The translations under genes and the position numbers were made by a program. From Pseudomonas vranovensis DSM 16006 (GTDB lineage: Bacteria; Pseudomonadota; Gammaproteobacteria; Pseudomonadales; Pseudomonadaceae), in the NCBI RefSeq assembly GCF_000425805.1, contig NZ_AUED01000003.1, positions 186,001 through 250,000 of the forward strand: DNA of 64,000 nt, read 5' to 3'. The notes beneath the pieces are model-generated. The model was not told the DNA's origin, made no database searches, and saw nothing but the letters and a program-made list of their open reading frames with translations. Positions 1 through 9,679 of this stretch are shown here, in pieces. Within the stretch, counting starts at the first letter, position 1; each line of letters opens with the position of its first letter.

Positions 1-1
1 G

Positions 2-226
2 GCGCTGGTGTTGATGGCCATCTCTTTCATCTTCGGCCCGTTGCGTTCGGTAACCCTGGGCCAGCGTGTGTTCACCGGCGTGCTGGTGGGCTTTGTATTC
101 CGCATCGCCCAGGACCTGCTGGGGCCATCGAGCCAGGTGTTCGGCTTCCCGCCGCTGCTGGCAGTGGTGATCCCGGCGGCAATCTGCGCCGGCGCCGGCT
201 GGTGGATGTTGAGACGCGCTGGATAG
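2..226 (+). CDS. lptG: LptG, LPS export ABC transporter permease (C-terminal part)
   Basis: Only the last 74 codons are present; the gene begins before the window. The fragment reads as a hydrophobic tail ending in a short basic cap (WWMLRRAG). It includes the conserved stretch FGPLRSVTLGQRVFTGVLVG and a following segment typical of the last membrane helices of LptG. LptG pairs with LptF and the ATPase LptB to pull lipopolysaccharide from the inner membrane towards the Lpt bridge. The stop codon is followed at once by a strong terminator, so it is probably the last gene of an lptFG unit. The family call rests on this short piece and on the neighbouring gene order. Confidence 0.8.
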   Translation, partial: ALVLMAISFIFGPLRSVTLGQRVFTGVLVGFVFRIAQDLLGPSSQVFGFPPLLAVVIPAAICAGAGWWMLRRAG

Positions 227-262
227 CACAAAAAAGCCGACCCAAGGGTCGGCTTTTTTGTG
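227..262. terminator. Rho-independent terminator after lptG
   Basis: The stem AAAGCCGACC / GGTCGGCTTT is followed by a T-run on the plus strand. A matching A-run precedes it, so it could also work on the minus strand. It starts one base after the lptG stop codon. Confidence 0.9.
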
Positions 263-265
263 CCC

Positions 266-338
266 GTTGGTGCGGGCTTGCCCCGCGATAGCGGAATATC
301 AGGAAGATCGCTATCGCGGGGCACGCCCGTTCCTACAG
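266..338. repeat. REP doublet 1
   Basis: Two inverted copies of the pseudomonad REP core (GCGGGCTTGCCCCGCGAT and ATCGCGGGGCACGCCCG) lie between the convergent lptG and RDD genes. Same family as the repeats at 4045, 9199, 10638, 22100, 29822, 34250, 39191 and 43463. Confidence 0.85.
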
Positions 339-341
339 TGG

Positions 342-830
342 TTATTTGGTGCGTTTGGGGACGCGTACCAGTTGGGTGTCGGAGTAGATGTCATGCCAGC
401 TGCGCTGGCGCTTGTCGAACAACGACCAGATAAAACCCAGCCCCAGGCACAACCACGAGGCAATCGCGACCACAAAGCGCAACAGGGCTTGCCACAAGCT
501 GATGGCGCTGCCATCGGCATTCTGCACGCGGATGCCCCACACCTGCATGCCCAGGGTCTGGCCACCGTGGGTCCAGAACTTGGCGAAGAAGCCGAACAGG
601 ACGAACACCAGCACCGTCGACAGCAACGGGTCGCCATCCAGGGCGCCGGCGTCGGTCATGGCACGCATGCGCGTTTCGCCGATGATTGCCATCTGGATCA
701 TCTTGTAGATGCCAGCGGTCACGATCAGCAGTGCAGTACACAGCAGGAAGTCATAGAACATGGCCGCCAGGCGCCGACCGAGGCCAACGGCGGGGAAGTC
801 GCCCTGGGGCTGTAACAACGGCTTGGGCAT
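342..830 (-). CDS. RDD-family membrane protein
   Basis: A 162-residue protein with the RDD-family layout. An N-terminal GLGRRLAAMFYDFLL helix holds the conserved Arg/Asp pair, a second hydrophobic helix lies near residues 70-85, the motif GQTLGMQVWGIRV follows, and a last helix sits near 115-135 before a DKRQRSWHDIYSDT tail. RDD proteins are small inner-membrane proteins of mostly unknown role; some have been linked to ion transport. The start is supported by GGAGGG about 8 bases upstream. It is convergent with lptG and is not obviously in an operon. Function cannot be given beyond the family. Confidence 0.85.
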   Translation of the reverse strand: MPKPLLQPQGDFPAVGLGRRLAAMFYDFLLCTALLIVTAGIYKMIQMAIIGETRMRAMTDAGALDGDPLLSTVLVFVLFGFFAKFWTHGGQTLGMQVWGIRVQNADGSAISLWQALLRFVVAIASWLCLGLGFIWSLFDKRQRSWHDIYSDTQLVRVPKRTK

Positions 831-880
831 ACGCGGGGCCCTCCTTGCGCAAAACGCCCATTCTACGGAATTGCGCGCAC

Positions 881-916
881 AAAAAAGCCCCTGCTGTTGC
901 CAGCAGGGGCTTTTTA
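881..916. terminator. Bidirectional terminator after the csp gene
   Basis: A perfect stem GCCCCTGCTG / CAGCAGGGGC with a four-base loop is flanked by an A-run on one side and a T-run on the other. It lies just beyond the stop codon of the cold-shock gene on the minus strand. Confidence 0.9.
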
Positions 917-925
917 TATCGGGAA

Positions 926-1138
926 TCAGGCTTCCGCGATAACTTCGTCAGCCTGCATGCCTTTCTGGCCCTGCACGGCGATGAAGGTGACTTTCTGGCC
1001 TTCTTTCAGGCTCTTGAAGCCGTTACCCTGGATAGCGCGGAAGTGTACGAACAGATCCGGACCGCTTTCTGGAGTGATGAAACCAAAACCTTTCTCGTCG
1101 TTAAACCACTTGACGGTACCGCTCTGACGTTGGGACAT
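926..1138 (-). CDS. Cold-shock protein, CspA family
   Basis: A 70-residue single cold-shock domain beginning [20 protein letters not shown]. It carries both nucleic-acid binding motifs, RNP1-like KGFGFI and RNP2-like LFVHF. Proteins of this family bind single-stranded RNA and DNA and act as RNA chaperones. The start at 1138 is chosen over a longer frame because the family begins here and AAGGA lies about 9 bases upstream. The gene stands alone with a long upstream non-coding region and its own terminator. Which of the several Pseudomonas csp paralogues it is cannot be decided. Confidence 0.95.
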
Positions 1139-1486
1139 TGTCTTATTTCCTTTGAAACTTAGAATTAGTAACAGCTTCTTCCAAATGAAAGAGTACTGGG
1201 CTGGGTTGCAGGAAAGTAAGAGACGTCGAACGGGTTGTAGCAATCTCAGCGCTACTGCCCAGGTCACGAACCATAGCGACCCATGCAAACACAGTGCAGT
1301 GACTCTACGCTAACTCTGTCGGCAAAAACAAGCCCTCAAAGCCGCTCCCGCTCTACCTTTTAGCGTCCGTTCGGTCGATTTTTTCCGGCTCATTCCAGAC
1401 CATGCCGCGATGCTTTTCGAAAGTTATAAAACGCGTTCGAATTCGAAAACCCGAACGCACTATGACACAAAGTTTCAACTAACGAT
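1139..1486. other. Intergenic region: csp leader and promoter region, gcvT 3' end
   Basis: This 348-base stretch has no convincing ORF. It holds the upstream region of the minus-strand csp gene; long leaders are usual for cold-shock mRNAs. A possible hairpin, arms GCGTTCG (1433-1439) and CGAACGC (1452-1458), faces the gcvT 3' end and is followed on the minus strand by GTTTTATAA, so it may be a weak gcvT terminator. No single promoter could be chosen with confidence. Confidence 0.5.
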
Positions 1487-2611
1487 TCAGCCGCGGTAGT
1501 AGCGCTGCGCAACGAATGGCATCTTGCTGACTTTCATTGCAACACGCTTGCCACGCACGATGGCCCATACCGGGGTATCGACTGCGGTATATGCGCTATC
1601 GACATATCCCATTGCCACGGGGCCTGCCAATGTCGGGCCAAAACCACCGCTGCATACTTTGCCGATAACAGTACCGGCCTCATCGACAATCTCGGCCTCT
1701 TCACGCACCGGCGTACGTTCCTGTGGCAGCAGGCCGACGCGTTTGCGTGCAACGCCATTTTGCTGTTGGGCGAAGATCTGCTCGGCACCCGGGAAGCCAC
1801 CGGCACGGCCACCATCGGCGCGTCGCACCTTGGAGATGGCCCACAACAGGCTCGCCTCGATTGGGGTGGTCTGCGCGTTCATGTCATGGCCGTAGAGGCA
1901 CAGGCCGGCTTCCAGGCGAAGGGAGTCGCGAGCCCCCAGACCAATGGCTGCCACTTCCGGTTCGGCCAGCAGGCGACGGGCAAGTGCTTCGGCCTGGTCG
2001 GCCGGTACCGAAATCTCGAAACCGTCTTCGCCGGTGTAGCCCGAGCGGCTGACAAAGCAGTCCGCACCCAGCAGTTGCACGGGCTGGAACTGCATGAAGG
2101 TCATCTTCGCAACCGCGGGCGCCAGGCGCTCCAGCACCTTTACCGCCGCCGGGCCTTGCAAGGCCAGCAGGGCGCGTTCCTCGAACAGTGGCACGATCTG
2201 GCAGTGCTCGCCGATGTACTTTTGCAGGTGCGCCAGGTCCTGGTGCTTGCAGGCGGCGTTGACCACCAGGAACAATTCGTCGTTGCCCAGGTTGGCAACC
2301 ATCAGGTCATCGAGGATGCCACCGTGTTCATTGGTGAACATCGCGTAGCGTTGCATGCCCACGGGCAGATCGATGATGTCCACCGGTACCAGGGTTTCCA
2401 GGGCCTTGGCGGCGCCGGCACCCTGAAGGCGGATCTGGCCCATGTGAGAGACATCGAACAACCCGGCCTGTTCACGGGTATGCAGATGTTCCTTCATGAC
2501 CCCAAGCGGGTACTGCACCGGCATGTCGTAGCCGGCGAACGGCACCATGCGCGCGCCCAGTTCAAGGTGCAGGGCGTGCAGCGGGGTCTTTTGCAGTGTT
2601 TCGGTGGACAT
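1487..2611 (-). CDS. gcvT: Aminomethyltransferase, glycine cleavage T-protein
   Basis: A 374-residue protein of normal T-protein length. It transfers the methylene group from aminomethyl-lipoyl GcvH to tetrahydrofolate and releases ammonia. Visible family features are the N-terminal [25 protein letters not shown] segment (residues 11-35), the [11 protein letters not shown] motif, [13 protein letters not shown] in the folate-binding region and [20 protein letters not shown]. The C-terminal barrel has [19 protein letters not shown]. It is the last gene of gcvH-gcvP-sdaA-gcvT, 28 bases after sdaA, so it should be co-transcribed from the gcvH promoter. Confidence 0.96.
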   Translation of the reverse strand: MSTETLQKTPLHALHLELGARMVPFAGYDMPVQYPLGVMKEHLHTREQAGLFDVSHMGQIRLQGAGAAKALETLVPVDIIDLPVGMQRYAMFTNEHGGILDDLMVANLGNDELFLVVNAACKHQDLAHLQKYIGEHCQIVPLFEERALLALQGPAAVKVLERLAPAVAKMTFMQFQPVQLLGADCFVSRSGYTGEDGFEISVPADQAEALARRLLAEPEVAAIGLGARDSLRLEAGLCLYGHDMNAQTTPIEASLLWAISKVRRADGGRAGGFPGAEQIFAQQQNGVARKRVGLLPQERTPVREEAEIVDEAGTVIGKVCSGGFGPTLAGPVAMGYVDSAYTAVDTPVWAIVRGKRVAMKVSKMPFVAQRYYRG

Positions 2612-2639
2612 TGATGACTCCTTGGTGCGTGAGAGGGTG

Positions 2640-4016
<1,377 letters not shown>

Positions 4017-4044
4017 GGTCGTACCCTCGTGTTGGGTGGGAAGC

Positions 4045-4096
4045 CATCGCGGGGCGAGCCTGCTCCTACCGGGTAGGAGCGGGCTTGCCCCGCTAT
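4045..4096. repeat. REP doublet 2, inside the gcv operon
   Basis: An inverted pair, ATCGCGGGGCGAGCCTGCTC and GAGCGGGCTTGCCCCGCTAT, lies between gcvP and sdaA. In the mRNA it can fold into one long hairpin. Confidence 0.85.
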
Positions 4097-4102
4097 CAGG
4101 AC

Positions 4103-6958
4103 TCAGACGTCCTGATAGCTCTCGATCGACGGGCAGGCGCAGACCAGGTTACGGTCGCCGAAGACGTTGTCGACACGACCGACCGGTGGCCAGTACTTGC
4201 CTTCAACCAGGGTGGCCAGCGGGTACACCGCTTGTTCGCGGCTGTACGGGTGGCTCCACTCGCCGGCGATTTCAGCGGCGGTGTGTGGTGCGTTCTTCAG
4301 CGGGTTGTCGTCCTTGTCCAGGCTGCCGTTTTCCACTGCGCGAATTTCTTCGCGGATGCGGATCATCGCGTCGCAGAAACGGTCCAGTTCTTCCTTGGAC
4401 TCACTTTCGGTCGGTTCGATCATCAGCGTACCGGCCACCGGGAATGACATGGTCGGGGCGTGGAAACCGAAGTCGATCAGGCGCTTGGCCACGTCGTCGA
4501 CGCTGATGCCGCTGCTGTCCTTGAGTGGACGCAGGTCGAGGATGCACTCGTGTGCGACCAGGCCGTTGCTGCCGGTGTACAACACAGGATAGTGCTCTTC
4601 CAGGCGGCGGGCGATGTAGTTGGCGTTGAGGATCGCCATTTGCGAGGCGCGCTTGAGGCCGGCACCGCCCATCATGCGGATGTACATCCAGGTGATCGGC
4701 AGGATGCTGGCGCTGCCGAATGGCGCTGCGCAGACCGCGCCCTGTTTGTTCTCCATATGACCGTGGCCTGGCAGGAACGGTGCCAGGTGCGACTTGACGC
4801 CGATCGGGCCGACACCCGGGCCGCCACCGCCGTGGGGAATGCAGAAGGTCTTGTGCAGGTTCAGGTGCGAGACGTCGCCACCGAACTTGCCAGGGGCGCA
4901 CAGGCCGACCATGGCGTTCATGTTGGCGCCGTCGATGTACACCTGGCCGCCGTTGTCGTGGATGATCGCGCAGATCTCGCCGATGGCTTCCTCAAACACG
5001 CCGTGGGTCGATGGGTAGGTGATCATCAGCGCGGCGAGGTGTTCACGGTGCTCGATGGCTTTGGCGCGCAGGTCGTCGATATCGACGTTGCCGCGGGCGT
5101 CACAGGCGGTCACCACTACACGCATGCCAGCCATGTGGGCGGTGGCCGGGTTGGTACCGTGGGCCGAGGATGGGATCAGGCAGATGTCGCGGCGGGCATC
5201 GCCACGGCTCTGGTGATAGGCGCGGATGGCCAGCAGGCCGGCGTATTCACCCTGGGAGCCGGCGTTGGGCTGCAGCGACACGGCGTCGTAGCCGGTGGCG
5301 GCGCAGAGCATGGCTTCCAGCTCGTTGGTCAGTTGCTGGTAGCCCTGGCTTTGCTCGGCAGGTGCGAACGGGTGCAGATTGCCGAACTCGGCCCAGGTCA
5401 CCGGGATCATTTCGCTGGCGGCGTTGAGCTTCATGGTGCACGAACCCAGCGGGATCATGGTGCGGTCCAGGGCCAGGTCCTTGTCGGCCAGTTTGCGCAG
5501 GTAGCGCATCAGTTCGGTTTCGCTGTGGTAGCGGTTGAACACCGGGTGTTCGAGGATGGCCGACTGGCGCAGCAGAGCGGCAGGCAACCGGGCCTGGACG
5601 CCGTTGGCCAGGTCGCTGAAATCCGGGGCAGTCTGGCCGTCGGCGAACAGTTGCCACAGGGCCTCGACGTCAGCCTGGGTGCTGGTTTCATCCAGTGACA
5701 GACCCAGGCGCTGGGCATCGATCTGGCGCAGGTTCAGGCGCTGGGTGCGGGCCTTGTCGTGCAGGGCGGCGGTGGCGTCGCCCGTGGCCAGGGTCAGGGT
5801 ATCGAAGAAGGCTTCTACTTCGACGTCGACGCCCAGTTGCTCGAGACCGGCCTTGAGAATGGCGGTCAGGGCATGGGTGCGCTGGGCGATCTGCTTCAGG
5901 CCCTGCGGGCCGTGGTACACGGCGTACATGCTGGCGATGTTGGCCAGCAGCACCTGCGCGGTGCAGATGTTGCTGGTGGCCTTTTCGCGGCGGATGTGTT
6001 GCTCGCGGGTCTGCATGGCCAGGCGCAGGGCCGTTTTGCCGAAGCGGTCGATGGACACGCCGACCAGGCGGCCCGGCATGTCGCGCTTGAACGCATCGCG
6101 GGTAGAGAAGTAGGCCGCGTGCGGACCACCAAAGCCCAGCGGTACACCGAAGCGCTGGGCGCTGCCGATGGCGACGTCTGCACCGAACTCGCCTGGTGGG
6201 GTCAGCAGGGTCAGGGCCAGCAGGTCGGCGGCGACCGCCACCAGGGCGTTGGCGCCGTGGAAGCGCTCGACCAGCTCGCGGTAGTCGAAGACTTCGCCGC
6301 TGCTGGCCGGGTACTGCAGCAGTGCGCCGAAGAATGCGCTGACATCGTCCAGCTCGCGCTCGTCACCCACGACCACTTCGATACCCAGTGGCTCGGCACG
6401 GGTACGCAGCACGTCCAGGGTTTGCGGGTGGCAATGCACCGAGGCGAAGAAGGCGTGGCTGCCCTTGTTCTTGCTCAGGCGCTTGCAGAAGGTCATGGCT
6501 TCGGCAGCGGCGGTGGCCTCGTCGAGCAGGGAGGCGTTGGCGATCGGCAGGCCGGTGAGGTCGCTGATCAGGGTCTGGAAGTTTAGCAGCGCTTCCAGGC
6601 GGCCCTGGGAAATTTCAGGCTGGTACGGGGTGTAGGCGGTATACCAGGCCGGGTTTTCCAGCAGGTTGCGCAGGATCGGCGCCGGGGTATGGCAGTTGTA
6701 GTAACCCTGGCCAATGAAGCTCTTGAACAGTTGGTTATTGCCGGCGATGGCCTTGAGCGAGGCCAGGGCATCGGCTTCGCTCTGGCCAGCGCCGAGCTCC
6801 AGCACGCTGGTGCCCTTGATGCTGTCAGGGATGACGGCGGCGCTCATGGCTTCCAGGGAGTCAAAGCCCAGGGTGGCGAGCATGTGTTGCTCGTCGGCCT
6901 GGCGCGGGCCGATGTGACGAGCAATGAATTCGTTGGCAGTGCCGAGGTAGATGGTCAT
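4103..6958 (-). CDS. gcvP: Glycine dehydrogenase (decarboxylating), P-protein
   Basis: A 951-residue fused P-protein, the usual length for the single-chain type. It uses pyridoxal phosphate to decarboxylate glycine and pass the aminomethyl group to the lipoyl arm of GcvH. The N-terminal half starts [17 protein letters not shown]. The catalytic half contains the PLP-lysine motif [19 protein letters not shown] and the conserved [15 protein letters not shown]. It follows gcvH by 9 bases, so the two are translationally close. Expression probably follows glycine through the GcsR-controlled sigma-54 promoter upstream of gcvH. Confidence 0.97.
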   Translation of the reverse strand: MTIYLGTANEFIARHIGPRQADEQHMLATLGFDSLEAMSAAVIPDSIKGTSVLELGAGQSEADALASLKAIAGNNQLFKSFIGQGYYNCHTPAPILRNLLENPAWYTAYTPYQPEISQGRLEALLNFQTLISDLTGLPIANASLLDEATAAAEAMTFCKRLSKNKGSHAFFASVHCHPQTLDVLRTRAEPLGIEVVVGDERELDDVSAFFGALLQYPASSGEVFDYRELVERFHGANALVAVAADLLALTLLTPPGEFGADVAIGSAQRFGVPLGFGGPHAAYFSTRDAFKRDMPGRLVGVSIDRFGKTALRLAMQTREQHIRREKATSNICTAQVLLANIASMYAVYHGPQGLKQIAQRTHALTAILKAGLEQLGVDVEVEAFFDTLTLATGDATAALHDKARTQRLNLRQIDAQRLGLSLDETSTQADVEALWQLFADGQTAPDFSDLANGVQARLPAALLRQSAILEHPVFNRYHSETELMRYLRKLADKDLALDRTMIPLGSCTMKLNAASEMIPVTWAEFGNLHPFAPAEQSQGYQQLTNELEAMLCAATGYDAVSLQPNAGSQGEYAGLLAIRAYHQSRGDARRDICLIPSSAHGTNPATAHMAGMRVVVTACDARGNVDIDDLRAKAIEHREHLAALMITYPSTHGVFEEAIGEICAIIHDNGGQVYIDGANMNAMVGLCAPGKFGGDVSHLNLHKTFCIPHGGGGPGVGPIGVKSHLAPFLPGHGHMENKQGAVCAAPFGSASILPITWMYIRMMGGAGLKRASQMAILNANYIARRLEEHYPVLYTGSNGLVAHECILDLRPLKDSSGISVDDVAKRLIDFGFHAPTMSFPVAGTLMIEPTESESKEELDRFCDAMIRIREEIRAVENGSLDKDDNPLKNAPHTAAEIAGEWSHPYSREQAVYPLATLVEGKYWPPVGRVDNVFGDRNLVCACPSIESYQDV

Positions 6959-6967
6959 GGCGAGTCC

Positions 6968-7351
6968 TCAGGCGTCAGCGTTGGCTTTGATCAGGCGGTC
7001 GTAGGCGTCCTGGTCGAGCAGTTGCTCGACGGCGCCGGCTTGGGCCGGGATGAAACGGAAGAACCAGCCTTCTCCCAGCGGGTCTTCGTTGACCAGCTCA
7101 GGGTTGGCTTCGAGCTGTTCATTGACAGCCACTACTTCACCGCTCAGGGGCATGTACACGCCGCTCGCGGCCTTTACCGACTCGACGGTGGAGGCTTCGG
7201 CGCCCTGGTCGTAGTTTTGCAGCTCCGGCAGTTGCACATAGACCACATCACCCAGGGCATTCTGGGCGAAGGCGGTAATTCCGACGGTGACGCTGCCGTC
7301 GGCTTCCGTACGCAGCCATTCGTGATCTTCGGTAAAACGCAACTCGCTCAT
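6968..7351 (-). CDS. gcvH: Glycine cleavage system H-protein
   Basis: A 127-residue lipoyl carrier that shuttles the aminomethyl intermediate between GcvP, GcvT and the lipoamide dehydrogenase. The lipoylation site is Lys60 in the motif VESVKAASGVYMPLSG. The start at 7351 (MSELRFTEDHEWLR) matches the family and has GAGGAG upstream. A longer frame reaching 7447 would run into the sigma-54 promoter and is rejected. It is the first gene of the gcvH-gcvP-sdaA-gcvT operon. Confidence 0.97.
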   Translation of the reverse strand: MSELRFTEDHEWLRTEADGSVTVGITAFAQNALGDVVYVQLPELQNYDQGAEASTVESVKAASGVYMPLSGEVVAVNEQLEANPELVNEDPLGEGWFFRFIPAQAGAVEQLLDQDAYDRLIKANADA

Positions 7352-7431
7352 GGAAACTCCTCGGGGCCGCAGGGGGCGGCAGTGGACATGGCTCAGGAAC
7401 GGCGCTGAGCACTGGAATGAGTAATCCATTA

Positions 7432-7446
7432 GCAATAACGCGGCCA
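7432..7446 (-). promoter_or_regulatory. Sigma-54 promoter of gcvH
   Basis: On the minus strand this reads TGGCCGCGTTATTGC, the TGGC-N7-TTGC pattern with exact -24/-12 spacing. Transcription would start near 7420, leaving a leader of about 69 bases before gcvH. A sigma-54 promoter is expected because the adjacent regulator is an enhancer-binding protein. Confidence 0.75.
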
Positions 7447-7465
7447 TTTATAAAATATCGTTATA

Positions 7466-7478
7466 AATCAGCTAGTTA
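7466..7478 (+). promoter_or_regulatory. IHF-like site between enhancer and promoter
   Basis: AATCAGCTAGTTA matches the IHF consensus WATCAR-N4-TTR at every fixed position. It lies in the A+T-rich stretch between the sigma-54 promoter and the proposed activator boxes, where a DNA-bending site would be expected. Confidence 0.5.
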
Positions 7479-7509
7479 TAAAATATCTTGAACGCAAGAA
7501 ATCCCAGTC

Positions 7510-7527
7510 TGTAACGAAATCGCTACA
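7510..7527. promoter_or_regulatory. GcsR-like activator box 1
   Basis: TGTAACG-AAAT-CGCTACA is an 18-base imperfect palindrome. Its left half equals the half-site reported, as I recall it, for P. aeruginosa GcsR (TGTAACG-N4-CGTTCCG). It would sit about 90-107 bases upstream of the predicted start. Confidence 0.6.
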
Positions 7528-7540
7528 GCCTGGGGTGATA

Positions 7541-7566
7541 AAAAAAGCTTAAAGGGATCAAACCCT
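7541..7566 (-). terminator. Possible weak terminator of gcsR
   Basis: On the minus strand the hairpin AAGGG-TTTGAT-CCCTT is followed after a few bases by seven Ts. The stem is short, so this is a weak call. Confidence 0.35.
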
Positions 7567-7590
7567 TGCACTACGGCGTTGAAACTCGAC

Positions 7591-7627
7591 TGTATTGATA
7601 TCGTTACGCTGTATCGTTTTCAGTACG
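7591..7627. promoter_or_regulatory. Tandem GcsR-like activator boxes 2 and 3
   Basis: Two 18-base elements spaced 19 bases apart, TGTATTG-ATAT-CGTTACG (7591-7608) and TGTATCG-TTTT-CAGTACG (7610-7627), share the layout of box 1. They lie about 170-205 bases upstream of the predicted gcvH start, a usual enhancer distance for sigma-54 promoters, and just past the gcsR stop codon. Confidence 0.55.
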
Positions 7628-7641
7628 GTCGACCTGCGTAT

Positions 7642-9150
7642 TCAGGATCGGGTCGGGATGCCGTACTTGCGCAGGCGATGGGCGATGGCGGTGTGGGAGG
7701 TTTGCAGCCTGCTGGCCAGCTGGCGGGTGGACGGGTAGCGGGTGTAGAGCTTCTGCAGCAGGCTGCGTTCGTAGTCTTCCATTGCCTGCTCGAGGCTATC
7801 GACCTCGCCGTCGTGTTCACGGGCTACCGAGGTGCCGGCGATGTCCAGGTCGCCGATGTCCACCAGGTTGCCTTCACAGATCGCGGCAGCACGGAAAATC
7901 ACGTTCTGCAGCTGGCGCACATTGCCCGGCCAGCGGTTGCCCAGCAGTGCCGGGTAGGTGCCCGCCGTCAGGCGGCACAGTGGTCGCTGGATCTGGGTGC
8001 AGGCCTGCTGCATGAAGTAGCCGGCCAGCAGGAGGATGTCCTGGCCGCGCTCACGCAGGGGCGGCACTTGCAGGTTGAGCACGTTGAGGCGGTAGAACAG
8101 GTCTTCGCGGAAGGTGCCCTCGGCGACCATTTTTTCCAGGTCGCGATGAGTGGCGCTGAGGATACGAACGTTGACCTTGACCTCGCGATCGCCTCCCACC
8201 CGGCGAAAGCTGCCGTCGTTGAGAAAGCGCAGCAGCTTGGCTTGCAGGTAGGGCGACATTTCGCCGATCTCGTCTAGAAACACGGTGCCCTGGTTGGCCA
8301 GTTCCATCAGCCCCGGCTTGCCGCCACGCTGAGCGCCGGTGAAGGCACCGGGTGCGTAGCCGAACAGCTCGCTTTCGGCGAGGTTCTCCGGCAGCGCCGC
8401 GCAGTTCAGCGCCAGGAATGGCGCGCTGTGACGGCTACTGATGGCGTGGCAGGCGCGGGCCACCAGTTCCTTGCCGGTGCCGGTCTCGCCATGAATCAGC
8501 AACGGCGCATCCAGGGCTGCGACGCGCAGGGCGCGGGCCTTGAGGGTGCGGATCGGTGGTGAGTCGCCAAGCAGGGCATCAAAACCCTCAGCGTGATCGT
8601 GGTGCAGGGCCGAGAGCCGCTCGCCGATACGGTTGGGCTGGTACAGCGTCAGCAGGCCACCGGCGTTGGTGATGGGGGTGGCGTCGAGCAACAGCGTCTG
8701 GCCATTGAGCACCACTTCGCGCATGGGCAGGCGAAACCCTTGCTCGATCAGCGCTTCGAGCAGGCCAGGGTCGTCGAACAGGTCGACCACCGAGCGATCG
8801 GAGGGCTCCTGGCCGCACAGGTCTACCAGCGCCGGGTTGGCCAGCAGCACGTGGCCGGCGCTGTCCAGTGCCAGCACCGGGTCGCTCATGGCGGCGAGCA
8901 GGGCATCGAGCTGCAGGTGGCGGCGTTGGCCAGGGAGAATGTCCACGACCCGTACAGACTGCACGCCATGCACGTTCAACAAGGCGTCGTGCAGCTCTTC
9001 AAGTACATGGGGGCTGAGGGTCGGGGCGTCGATATAGACATTGGGTGGGACCATCTCCACCGCGTCCAGGTTGAGGTTGCGGGCGCCGAGCAGGGCCAGC
9101 ACTTCCTGGGTGATGCCAACGCGGTCGATGAAGCTGACGTGGATGCGCAT
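7642..9150 (-). CDS. gcsR: GcsR, TyrR-like sigma-54 enhancer-binding activator of glycine cleavage genes
   Basis: A 502-residue TyrR-type regulator. In order: an N-terminal ACT-like domain (1-75, MRIHVSFIDRVGITQEVL), a PAS-like domain (about 80-185), an AAA+ domain and a C-terminal TyrR-type helix-turn-helix (about 455-500, TRQLASRLQTSHTAIAHRLR). Walker A is GETGTGKE (221-228). The sigma-54 contact loop GAFTGA is intact at 268-273, so it should activate sigma-54 directly; E. coli TyrR lacks this ability. In P. aeruginosa the homologous GcsR senses glycine and drives the glycine cleavage operon. Position directly upstream of gcvH in the same orientation supports that role over the paralogue PhhR. 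Confidence 0.88.
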   Translation of the reverse strand: MRIHVSFIDRVGITQEVLALLGARNLNLDAVEMVPPNVYIDAPTLSPHVLEELHDALLNVHGVQSVRVVDILPGQRRHLQLDALLAAMSDPVLALDSAGHVLLANPALVDLCGQEPSDRSVVDLFDDPGLLEALIEQGFRLPMREVVLNGQTLLLDATPITNAGGLLTLYQPNRIGERLSALHHDHAEGFDALLGDSPPIRTLKARALRVAALDAPLLIHGETGTGKELVARACHAISSRHSAPFLALNCAALPENLAESELFGYAPGAFTGAQRGGKPGLMELANQGTVFLDEIGEMSPYLQAKLLRFLNDGSFRRVGGDREVKVNVRILSATHRDLEKMVAEGTFREDLFYRLNVLNLQVPPLRERGQDILLLAGYFMQQACTQIQRPLCRLTAGTYPALLGNRWPGNVRQLQNVIFRAAAICEGNLVDIGDLDIAGTSVAREHDGEVDSLEQAMEDYERSLLQKLYTRYPSTRQLASRLQTSHTAIAHRLRKYGIPTRS

Positions 9151-9198
9151 GGGGGAGGGGTCAAGGCTTACGAAGGCGGGGAGTATGCTGTGCAGACG

Positions 9199-9251
9199 AA
9201 TCGCGGGGCAAGCCCGCTCCTACACTGTAGGAGCGGGCTTGCCCCGCGACG
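9199..9251. repeat. REP doublet 3
   Basis: A near-perfect inverted pair of REP cores (TCGCGGGGCAAGCCCGCTCC and GGAGCGGGCTTGCCCCGCGA) separated by a few bases, between gcsR and the DUF5064-like gene. Confidence 0.9.
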
Positions 9252-9262
9252 AATTCGCAAAC

Positions 9263-9625
9263 TTACTCGAAATGTTCCGGTTTGATCGGATCGCCGGATT
9301 TCATGTTCAGCTGTACGCGGACGTCCTCGAACATGGCGTCGTAGTGCTTGTGTACCGAGCCAATGCTGCTATAGGCCTTGGGGATGCCGTACTTCTCGGC
9401 AATCTTGGTCACGTTGCTGGCGAAGTTGTATGCCTGCTCCTTGGGCAGGAAGAACGACTCACTCATGTCCTTGCCCTGGATCGAGCCGTGCATTTTGAAC
9501 TGCATGCCCTTGCCTTCCTTGGGGTCGGTGGCAACTTCGTAGTCGATGTTCAGGTCGTAGCTGACGTCGTCCTTGGTCAGGGCATGACGCTCGATATGCA
9601 GGTGACCGGGGGTGAACTGGGCCAT
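9263..9625 (-). CDS. DUF5064-like small conserved protein
   Basis: A 120-residue soluble protein starting MAQFTPGHLHIERHALTKDD, with no signal peptide or membrane helix. Sequence features are mixed charged beta-type segments and a C-terminal helix. I associate it with the pseudomonad DUF5064 family, whose function is unknown to me. It is the last gene in line with arcD-arcA-arcB-arcC, 54 bases after arcC, and so may be part of the arginine deiminase transcript. AGGAG lies upstream of the start. No catalytic motif was recognised. Confidence 0.7.
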   Translation of the reverse strand: MAQFTPGHLHIERHALTKDDVSYDLNIDYEVATDPKEGKGMQFKMHGSIQGKDMSESFFLPKEQAYNFASNVTKIAEKYGIPKAYSSIGSVHKHYDAMFEDVRVQLNMKSGDPIKPEHFE

Positions 9626-9679
9626 GGCGGGCTCCTCTGGAAGGTTGAAACGGGCGGACCTTCAGTCCGCCCAACTGCA

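Noticed and set aside
7352..7447. N-terminal extension of GcvH to 7447
   Set aside because: It would add 32 residues absent from the family and cover the sigma-54 promoter. The internal start has a strong GAGGAG.
7642..9150. Regulator called PhhR or TyrR of aromatic amino acid metabolism
   Set aside because: The domain order is the same, but position directly upstream of the glycine operon, GcsR-like boxes and a GAFTGA loop fit GcsR better.
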